Positions 15,421 to 20,324 of a stretch of 20,324 nucleotides of DNA are shown here, in pieces. Both the position numbers and the translations under genes were made by a program. Origin of the DNA: Kiritimatiellia bacterium (GTDB taxonomy: Bacteria; Verrucomicrobiota; Kiritimatiellia; RFP12; UBA1067); assembly GCA_017648225.1 (NCBI GenBank), contig JAGCJE010000249.1, forward strand, positions 1 to 20,324, given 5' to 3'. Below the pieces are notes generated by a model that was not told where the DNA came from, did no database searches, and saw only the letters and a list, made by a program, of their open reading frames with translations. Numbering within the stretch: position 1 is the first letter of the stretch; every line of letters starts with the position of its first letter.

Positions 15421-15446
15421 TGGTATAAGTATGATGTATTATACCA
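15421..15446. repeat. inverted repeat TGGTATAA / TTATACCA at the ilvD promoter
   Basis: Two perfect 8-base arms (15421-15428 and 15439-15446) are separated by 10 bases, so arm centres lie 18 bases apart. One arm contains the minus-strand -10 box of ilvD. The other is the same box in the plus direction. This could be an operator or the overlap of two divergent promoters. Confidence 0.5.
15438..15446 (-). promoter_or_regulatory. extended -10 promoter of ilvD
   Basis: The minus strand reads TGGTATAAT, 45 bases before the ilvD ATG. The expected transcript start leaves a leader of about 38 bases that contains the AAAAGGA ribosome site. The -35 position is poorly conserved (TTTCGG). Confidence 0.6.
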
Positions 15447-15481
15447 TTTTTACGCATTATCCGAAATCACATAAATGTACA

Positions 15482-15518
15482 AAAAAAAGACGCGCCAGAT
15501 TACAGCGCGTCTTTTTTT
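15482..15518 (-). terminator. rho-independent terminator after the amino-sugar/rubredoxin unit
   Basis: GACGCGC (15489-15495) pairs perfectly with GCGCGTC (15505-15511) around a 9-base loop. The stem is extended by an A-tract on one side and a seven-T tract on the other, so it can end transcription in both directions. On the minus strand it lies 19 bases after the rubredoxin stop codon and just before the ilvD promoter. Confidence 0.9.
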
Positions 15519-15537
15519 GCATCAGATCTTCTTCGAC

Positions 15538-15672
15538 TTACATGGCCTCGAACTGATCCTTGCCGACTCCGCAGAGCGGGCATGTCCAGTCGTCGGGGAG
15601 CGCGTCGAATTCGACACCGTTGTTATCGGCGGGATCGTAGACGTAACCGCAGACTTTGCAGACGTATTTCAT
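15538..15672 (-). CDS. rubredoxin, short (44-residue) form
   Basis: Rubredoxin is a small iron-only electron carrier, typically donating to oxygen- or peroxide-reducing enzymes in anaerobes. The protein shows both CxxCG knuckles, YVCKVCGYVY (Cys5, Cys8) and WTCPLCGVGKDQFE (Cys31, Cys34), plus the aromatic core residues and LPDDW. At 44 residues it is shorter than the usual 52-54 because the loop between DP and the FDALPDDW segment lacks about 7-8 residues, as in the short Desulfovibrio desulfuricans rubredoxin. I chose ATG 15672. A longer frame running back to 15765 only adds sequence from inside nagB. The ribosome site AAAGG lies in the last nagB codons and the gene begins 5 bases after the nagB stop. 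Confidence 0.95.
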   Translation of the reverse strand: MKYVCKVCGYVYDPADNNGVEFDALPDDWTCPLCGVGKDQFEAM

Positions 15673-15677
15673 TTCAA

Positions 15678-16451
15678 TCAACCTTTCATTTCGATTTCGC
15701 TGCGCCAGGCGTAGAACTTCTTGAGCTTGAGCTTGGAAGCCGCCTCCTCGTCGCAGAAGACCCACGCGTCGTTGTGAGCCTGGAGCGCGGAAGCCGTGCA
15801 GAACTGGCTCATACCGCCTTCGACCATGCCCTTGACGGCGTCGGCCTTGTTTTTACCGAACGCGAGAAGAACGACCTTCTTGGCCTCGCAGATCGTACCG
15901 ACACCCATCGAAAGAGCGCTTACTGGAACGTCCGACGCCTTCTTGAAGAAGCGGGCGTTGTCCTTGATCGTCTGGGGCGTGAGGTAAACGATGCGCGTAC
16001 GCGAAGCGAGAGAGCTGCCGGGCTCGTTGAACGCGATGTGTCCGTCGGAGCCGATTCCGAGAACCTGAAGATCGATGCCGCCCGCCTTCTTGATCTGAGC
16101 CTCGTACGCGGCGCATTCCTTGCGCCAGTCCTTGGCGAGACCGTTGAGAACGTGGGTGTTGGACTTCTTGATGTCGATCTTGTCGAAGAAGTTCTCATTC
16201 ATGAAGTAGCGGTAGCTCTGATCGTGAGTGGGTGCGAGACCGTAATACTCGTCGAGGTTCCAGCTCTTGACGTTCTTGAAGGAGATTTTCTTAGCCTTGA
16301 CGTCCTTTGCGAGGCAGTCATACATCTCGACCGGGGTGGAGCCTGTCGCGAGACCCAATACGCACTTGGGGTTCTCCTTGACAAGCTTGGCGATCATATC
16401 GGCGGCCTTGCGGCTCGCTTCCTTTTTGGTCTTGCAGATTACGATTTCCAT
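15678..16451 (-). CDS. nagB: glucosamine-6-phosphate deaminase
   Basis: NagB converts glucosamine-6-phosphate to fructose-6-phosphate and ammonia, feeding amino sugars into glycolysis. The 257 residues carry GLATGSTPVEMYDCL (33-47), SWNLDEYYGL (63-72, with the proton-transfer Asp67) and LGIGSDGHIAFNEPGSS (131-147), with Asp136, His138 and Glu143. These are the counterparts of E. coli Asp141, His143 and Glu148. Length is near the 266 of E. coli. The ATG has an excellent GAGAGG site 6 bases upstream. It follows the HexNAc-kinase-like gene by 27 bases and runs into rubredoxin, so it belongs to one transcript that starts near 18500. Lysine is nearly always AAG, which fits high expression. No nagA is present in the window. 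Confidence 0.95.
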   Translation of the reverse strand: MEIVICKTKKEASRKAADMIAKLVKENPKCVLGLATGSTPVEMYDCLAKDVKAKKISFKNVKSWNLDEYYGLAPTHDQSYRYFMNENFFDKIDIKKSNTHVLNGLAKDWRKECAAYEAQIKKAGGIDLQVLGIGSDGHIAFNEPGSSLASRTRIVYLTPQTIKDNARFFKKASDVPVSALSMGVGTICEAKKVVLLAFGKNKADAVKGMVEGGMSQFCTASALQAHNDAWVFCDEEAASKLKLKKFYAWRSEIEMKG

Positions 16452-16478
16452 TTTTTACCTCTCTTGGTTGAGTTTACG

Positions 16479-17531
16479 TTAAAGTGATTTCGCGGTTTCG
16501 CGGACGATACGCTCGTATTCGTCGCGCTGATCTTCCATCGACTGGACCATCTTGAGCTGGGTGCGGCAACGGACGAGATTGTGGTCGTCGTACGCCGTCC
16601 TGAAATACGTGTCGCCCGCGAGATAGTCGGTGAGGAAACGGATGCCGATCGTAAGCGTTATCAGACGTCCGGAGAACGCGAGAGCGTCGAGCTCGGCGGC
16701 GTTGAGGAACTTGGCGTCCTTAAGGTAGCCCTTTACGAGAGCCTCGAAATACTCCTTGCGCGAGAACACCTTGTCGAGATCCTTTTCGTCCTCGGCGGCG
16801 GCGGCCGTCGACGTACGGACCATATCGCCGAAGTCGTAGAGCGCGGAACCTGGCATTACCGTATCGAGATCGATGACCGCGACGCCCTGCTGCGTCACTT
16901 CATCGAGCATGACGTTGTTGATCTTCGTGTCGTTGTGGGTGATGCGCTCGGGAATCTCGCCGCTCGCCATGGCGTTGACGATGCGGCCGGCCTCTTCGCG
17001 GCGCGCGTTGATGAAATCCATCTCGCGCTGGACGAGTTTAAGGCGGTCCTTTACGTCGGCCGCGGCGGCTTCGTCGAGAAGCTTAAGACGGTTGACCGTG
17101 TTGTGGAACTTGGGCAGAATCTCGTTGAGACGCGGCTCGGGGAGATCGGCGAGAGTGTTCTGGAACTGCGCGAAAGCGTTCGCCGCGAGAAAAGCCTGAT
17201 CGGCGTTCTCGATAAGATCGATTGTGCGCGCGCCGGTGATGAACGCGTAAAGACGCCAGGGCTTCTTGTAACCGAGAACCTCGAGCGATCTGCCGCCCTT
17301 GGAGCGGATATGGCTCGTGACGCGGCTGATGTTCTCCATCATGCCGTCGGCATCGGGAAAGATGTCGGTGTTGATGCGCTGGAGAATGTAGGATACGCCG
17401 CGGACATCGTCGGCCTTGAAGGTATCGTTGATGTGGCCCGAACCGTAGCGGGCGACCTTTACGACATCGGTAACTCCGAATGCGGAGAGTACCGAAAGCA
17501 GCTCTTCTTCGCTGTATGTGCGATTGGACAT
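16479..17531 (-). CDS. N-acetylhexosamine 1-kinase-like phosphotransferase
   Basis: This 350-residue protein has the aminoglycoside/choline-kinase fold. The catalytic loop is THNDTKINNVMLD (198-210; Asp201 the base) and the metal motif is VIDLDTVMPGSALYDFGD (219-236; Asp221 and Asp223). The HNDTK-NN and DLDTVMPG wording, together with the N-terminal GSGHINDTF, closely resembles NahK of bifidobacteria, which phosphorylates GlcNAc or GalNAc at C1. Its place between a sugar-1-phosphate nucleotidyltransferase and nagB supports an amino-sugar substrate. I did not use a gene name because the substrate is inferred. The ATG has AAAGGA about 8 bases upstream and lies 19 bases after the preceding gene. 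Related proteins in gut bacteria are often annotated only as phosphotransferases. Confidence 0.82.
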   Translation of the reverse strand: MSNRTYSEEELLSVLSAFGVTDVVKVARYGSGHINDTFKADDVRGVSYILQRINTDIFPDADGMMENISRVTSHIRSKGGRSLEVLGYKKPWRLYAFITGARTIDLIENADQAFLAANAFAQFQNTLADLPEPRLNEILPKFHNTVNRLKLLDEAAAADVKDRLKLVQREMDFINARREEAGRIVNAMASGEIPERITHNDTKINNVMLDEVTQQGVAVIDLDTVMPGSALYDFGDMVRTSTAAAAEDEKDLDKVFSRKEYFEALVKGYLKDAKFLNAAELDALAFSGRLITLTIGIRFLTDYLAGDTYFRTAYDDHNLVRCRTQLKMVQSMEDQRDEYERIVRETAKSL

Positions 17532-17550
17532 GTTATTGTTCCTTTATCGG

Positions 17551-18468
17551 TTAAAAAAGTTTTTCGGGATATTCACCGGCTGCGACGAGCTTCGCGATCG
17601 CGTCGACCACGAGGGGCTTGTCTTCGCGGTAGGTGACGCCGAACCACGCGGACTCGGTCGGAAGAACCTTAGCGTCCGCCTTGCCTTCCTTGATGAGCTC
17701 GTCGACGACGAAAGGAATGTACCATTCGCTCTTCTCCTTGGAGCCGTTCTCGGCGAGCCACTTCGGGAAGCGCTCTTCGAGTTCAGTGAAGAGAGCGGGC
17801 GTGAAGCCCCACAGGTTCATCGAAACGCGAGCGTCGAGAGGCACCTTTACGGGATTCTCGGGATCTTCCTGATTCTCGGCCATATCACCCGCCTTGACGA
17901 GCTTCGTCATCTCCTTGACGTCGGTAAGATAACCGGCATCGTCGATCTTGCATACGCCGCGAGCGACGGAACCGTGCTCGGAAAGCGTAAGCGAAAGGTT
18001 GTAGCCGACCATGGCGAAATGATGCTTGCACGGGCAGCCCTTCTCGCCGGTAAGGAACTTGGCGAGCTGCTGGAAGGCGTCGCGGCCGTAGAAGTCGTCG
18101 GCGTTGATGGCGGCGAAAGGCTCTTTAACGACATCGCGCGCGGCGCGGATGGCGTGAGCGGTACCCCAGGGCTTGGAGCGGCCTTCGGGAACGACATACG
18201 GAGGGGGCAGATCGTTCAGATCCTGGAACGCGTAGGCGACCTCCATGATACCCTCGTATTTCTTGCCGACCTTCTCGCGGAAGACCTCTTCGAAATCCTT
18301 GCGGATAATGAACACGACTTTACCGAAGCCGGCGCGGGAAGCGTCAAAAACGGAATAGTCGAGAATAGCCTCGCCCGAAGGACCTACGGGGTCGACCTGC
18401 TTAAGCCCGCCGTAACGGGAACCCATACCAGCCGCGAGAACAACCAATGTCGGTTTTACTTCACTCAT
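17551..18468 (-). CDS. sugar-1-phosphate nucleotidyltransferase (UDP-sugar pyrophosphorylase-like)
   Basis: This 305-residue enzyme has the nucleotidyltransferase signature VLAAGMGSRYGGLKQVDPVG close to its start, SKPWGTAHAIRAAR, and the metal-binding AINADDFYG. It should join a sugar 1-phosphate with an NTP to give an NDP-sugar and pyrophosphate. The type is found in gut bacteria and differs from standard GalU and RfbA. Next to the HexNAc-kinase-like gene, the likely substrate is GlcNAc-1-P or GalNAc-1-P, giving a UDP-HexNAc; this is inference. I chose ATG 18468 over an in-frame TTG at 18474, because AGGAAGG (18475-18481) then lies 6 bases from the ATG. It is the first gene of the unit that continues to rubredoxin and has its own promoter. 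Confidence 0.83.
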   Translation of the reverse strand: MSEVKPTLVVLAAGMGSRYGGLKQVDPVGPSGEAILDYSVFDASRAGFGKVVFIIRKDFEEVFREKVGKKYEGIMEVAYAFQDLNDLPPPYVVPEGRSKPWGTAHAIRAARDVVKEPFAAINADDFYGRDAFQQLAKFLTGEKGCPCKHHFAMVGYNLSLTLSEHGSVARGVCKIDDAGYLTDVKEMTKLVKAGDMAENQEDPENPVKVPLDARVSMNLWGFTPALFTELEERFPKWLAENGSKEKSEWYIPFVVDELIKEGKADAKVLPTESAWFGVTYREDKPLVVDAIAKLVAAGEYPEKLF

Positions 18469-18474
18469 ATTCAA

Positions 18475-18481
18475 CCTTCCT
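18475..18481 (-). promoter_or_regulatory. Shine-Dalgarno site deciding the nucleotidyltransferase start
   Basis: The minus strand reads AGGAAGG, 6 bases before ATG 18468. It directly abuts the alternative TTG at 18474, which is therefore unlikely to be used. Confidence 0.7.
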
Positions 18482-18506
18482 AATTTTGTAAATTTGTTGT
18501 TTTGTA

Positions 18507-18536
18507 ATTATACTATATCTTTAATGAAAAAAGCAA
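18507..18536 (-). promoter_or_regulatory. promoter of the amino-sugar/rubredoxin unit
   Basis: On the minus strand TATAAT (18512-18507) lies 18 bases after TTGCTT (18536-18531), a partial -35 match. The hexamer is preceded by TAG rather than TGN. It sits in the 84-base gap after truA, 38 bases before the chosen ATG, and is embedded in AT-rich DNA. Confidence 0.6.
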
Positions 18537-18552
18537 ATTAATAACTGTTCGC

Positions 18553-19296
18553 TCAATAAAAAACCTTCCACAAAAACAGCCCTCGCGGAGGAGCCGTTTC
18601 GACTCTCGCCGTGCGCGGAGCGGCAGCGTCAAGAAGTTCTTTCACAGCTTCGGGCTTTTCGTTGCCTTTGCCGACAGAAAGGAGAAATCCCGCCATCGAG
18701 CGTACCTGTTTGTAAAGAAAACCATCACCCTTTACGACAATAACGTACTTAGGCCCGGACTTTTTAACCTCACAGCTGAAAATATTCCGCACCGTAGTTT
18801 CAAGTTCACGGTTGGGATTCGCCGCGAACGAAACGAAATCGTGACGCCCGACGAAATAAGACGCTGCCTTCTTCATCGCTTCAATGTCGAGAGGCCTGTG
18901 GCAATACGTCCAGTATGGCACGAGATGAGGCGGCATTATGTCGCCCTGGTAGATGTGGTAACGGTACTCCTTGCCCTTCGCCGAAAGCCTCGCGTCAAAA
19001 CTTTCCTTCGCGTACGAGGCTTTAACGACGCGTACGGCTTCGGGAAGACGCGAATTCATCGCCTTCAGAAGATTTTTCGGAGGTATCGGTTTGGTAAGAT
19101 GAAAATGCGCAACGAATCCTTTGGCGTGAACACCCGCATCCGTGCGGGAGCTGCCGAAGACACGCACGGGCGAACGCTCGAGAAACGCGACGGCCTCCTC
19201 GACCACCTGCTGGATACCGAGGGCGTTCTCCTGATACTGCCAGCCCGAATAGGCTGTGCCGTCGTACGCTATAACCACTTTGTACTTACGCTTCAC
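18553..19296 (-). CDS. truA: tRNA pseudouridine synthase A
   Basis: TruA converts uridines 38-40 in the anticodon stem-loop of many tRNAs to pseudouridine. The 247 residues have the N-terminal IAYDGTAYSGWQYQ (9-22) and the catalytic motif GSSRTDAGVHAKG (48-60) with nucleophile Asp53. They also have SFDARLSAKGKEYRYHIY and the C-terminal FLYKQVRSMAGFLLSVGKG, all family hallmarks. Length is normal. The start is a GTG at 19296, 4 bases after the manC stop and without a clear ribosome site, so it is probably translated by coupling to manC. A weak stem with a T-run follows the stop and may act as a partial terminator before the next promoter. Confidence 0.96.
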   Translation of the reverse strand: MKRKYKVVIAYDGTAYSGWQYQENALGIQQVVEEAVAFLERSPVRVFGSSRTDAGVHAKGFVAHFHLTKPIPPKNLLKAMNSRLPEAVRVVKASYAKESFDARLSAKGKEYRYHIYQGDIMPPHLVPYWTYCHRPLDIEAMKKAASYFVGRHDFVSFAANPNRELETTVRNIFSCEVKKSGPKYVIVVKGDGFLYKQVRSMAGFLLSVGKGNEKPEAVKELLDAAAPRTARVETAPPRGLFLWKVFY

Positions 19297-19300
19297 TTCG

Positions 19301-20320
19301 TTACCGTTTAATAAGTTTTTTCATTTCGGATATGCGCGACTTGTCGGCAACGAGAACCGCGTCGGGCGTCGTCACAACGACGAGATTCTTGACGCCGAGA
19401 AGCGAAATCCGCGCGCTTCGCGCTACACAGATGTTGCCGTCGGATTCAACGACCGTACAGGGCCCTTCGCGGACGTTGCCGCGTGAATCATGCGGGAAAT
19501 ACGTATCGAACGACGCGAAGCCACCTACATCGTCCCATCCGAAATCGCCTGGCACGACGCCGAGCGTAATGTCGCCCGTGCCGTCGGCGGCCGCGCGGGA
19601 TATCCCCTCCATGACGGCATAGTCAAACGAAATCCTCTCGAGTTTTCTGTATATCGCGGCGAGTGGAACCTTTCCGGAGCGGGGTGAGGCGAGAGATGTG
19701 AGCACCGGTGCGTGAGAGGCGAACGCCTTGCGGAAAACGCTCGCACGCGCAAAGAACATGCCGGCGTTCCAGAGATAACCGCCTTTGAGATATTTCTTCG
19801 CCGTTTTCAAATCCGGCTTTTCCACAAACCGACCCTTCACGGCATCGACATAACCGAATCCCGTCGCCGGATATGTCGGCTTTATTCCAATCGTCACAAT
19901 CGCGTTTTTCTTCCGCGCAAGCTGAACGGCGCGCTTGACGGCGGCACGGAATTTCGCGGGCTTCGAAACCATGTGATCGCTCGGAAAAAATCCGACGACC
20001 GGATCGGAATTCTTCCCTGCGAACGACACGCCGAGAGCTACGGCAGCGCCCGTATCCCTCCGGCACGGTTCACCGACTATATTCGCGGCGGGAATCTCCG
20101 GAAGCTCCTTTACCGTCGCCAAGACGAGAGACTTTCCGGTAACGACATACACGTCATCGCTCCCTACAAGACCGCCGAGACGGGAAACGCTCTGACGGAT
20201 AAGACTCTCGCCGCCGAAAACGCGCAGGAACTGTTTCGGCTTTTCGGGGGTCGACAGAGGCCAAAATCTTTCGCCGCTTCCGCCCGCCAGTATGACAGCA
20301 TAAAAACCACTCATTCTCAT
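19301..20320 (-). CDS. manC: mannose-1-phosphate guanylyltransferase
   Basis: ManC makes GDP-mannose from mannose-1-phosphate and GTP for polysaccharide and glycoprotein synthesis. The 339 residues carry the signature AGGSGERFWPLSTPEKPKQF (12-31), FFPSDHMV (111-118, metal-binding Asp115), ATGFGYV (152-158), FVEKPD (165-170) and LWNAGMFF (183-190). The C-terminal phosphomannose-isomerase domain found in many longer homologues is absent, so this is the single-function form. Near the end are SFDYAVME and GDFGWDDVGG, also typical. An in-frame TAG directly precedes ATG 20320, so the gene is complete. The start may instead be the ATG at 20314, two codons later. The region upstream is outside the window. 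Confidence 0.94.
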   Translation of the reverse strand: MRMSGFYAVILAGGSGERFWPLSTPEKPKQFLRVFGGESLIRQSVSRLGGLVGSDDVYVVTGKSLVLATVKELPEIPAANIVGEPCRRDTGAAVALGVSFAGKNSDPVVGFFPSDHMVSKPAKFRAAVKRAVQLARKKNAIVTIGIKPTYPATGFGYVDAVKGRFVEKPDLKTAKKYLKGGYLWNAGMFFARASVFRKAFASHAPVLTSLASPRSGKVPLAAIYRKLERISFDYAVMEGISRAAADGTGDITLGVVPGDFGWDDVGGFASFDTYFPHDSRGNVREGPCTVVESDGNICVARSARISLLGVKNLVVVTTPDAVLVADKSRISEMKKLIKR

Positions 20321-20324
20321 CTAC

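Noticed and set aside
13929..15428. A 499-codon open frame on the plus strand opposite ilvD
   Set aside because: It mirrors the strongly conserved ilvD frame. Long antisense frames are expected from the codon bias, and its product resembles no protein.
15673..15765. N-terminal extension of rubredoxin to 75 residues
   Set aside because: The extra part is an out-of-frame read of the nagB end; the classic rubredoxin start is MKYVCKVCG.
18469..18474. TTG start for the nucleotidyltransferase
   Set aside because: AGGAAGG directly abuts it; the site is correctly spaced only for ATG 18468.
16581..18483. Long plus-strand frames opposite the kinase and nucleotidyltransferase genes (16581-17636 and 17518-18483)
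   Set aside because: Both are shadows of genes with clear catalytic motifs on the minus strand. Their products are rich in Val, Asp, Arg and Gly without recognisable motifs.
1..20324. CRISPR arrays, tRNA or rRNA genes, insertion sequences, toxin-antitoxin or defence genes
   Set aside because: I saw no spaced direct repeats, no tRNA-like fold or CCA end in any gap, no transposase or integrase motif, and gaps too small to hide a system.

Overview
The window holds 19 protein genes, 18 of them complete, in two convergent blocks. It has no RNA gene, insertion sequence, CRISPR array or prophage that I can see. Genes are packed tightly. The longest gap is the 145 bases between ilvD and rubredoxin (15393-15537), which carries a promoter and a terminator, so no stretch above 300 bases lacks a gene. 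Base composition looks like the mid-50s % GC by eye, with AT-rich promoter islands. The LL-diaminopimelate aminotransferase (DapL), several cleavable signal peptides, a very short anaerobe-type rubredoxin and an N-acetylhexosamine kinase / NagB module suggest a diderm, anaerobic, probably gut- or sediment-living bacterium. The Planctomycetes-Verrucomicrobia-Lentisphaerae-Kiritimatiellota group is my tentative guess, not a demonstrated placement.

Left block, plus strand (2-8844). The 3' part of dapL overlaps by 4 bases an orphan family-5 (peptide-type) substrate-binding protein, which overlaps by 4 bases an RlmI/RlmK-like methyltransferase. A new unit starts at 3368 behind an extended -10 box: NAD(P)HX dehydratase (nnrD), a class I PLP aminotransferase, a secreted protein resembling the YdjY family, and the clamp-loader-like ATPase rarA. 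The last two junctions are 4-base stop/start overlaps. A membrane-anchored coiled-coil protein of unknown function closes the block.

Right block, minus strand (read from 20320 down to 8850). It runs manC (GDP-mannose synthesis), truA, then an amino-sugar unit (sugar-1-phosphate nucleotidyltransferase, N-acetylhexosamine kinase-like protein, nagB, rubredoxin). That unit has a recognisable promoter at one end and a strong hairpin terminator at the other. Next come ilvD, hisB-hisA, an M16 zinc protease, ribD and a secreted M20 peptidase. The two blocks meet tail to tail with only 5 bases between stop codons.

Most genes are housekeeping or amino-acid, cofactor and sugar-nucleotide metabolism. 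The more unusual points are: two genes (nnrD and hisB) whose perfect TGATATAAT box lies exactly 9 bases before the ATG with no Shine-Dalgarno sequence, which predicts leaderless mRNAs; a recurrent TGNTATAAT promoter style; the compact HexNAc kinase/nucleotidyltransferase/deaminase/rubredoxin unit; and two poorly characterised envelope proteins (5429-6556 and 7870-8844). I found no convincing new defence, mobile or RNA-based system.
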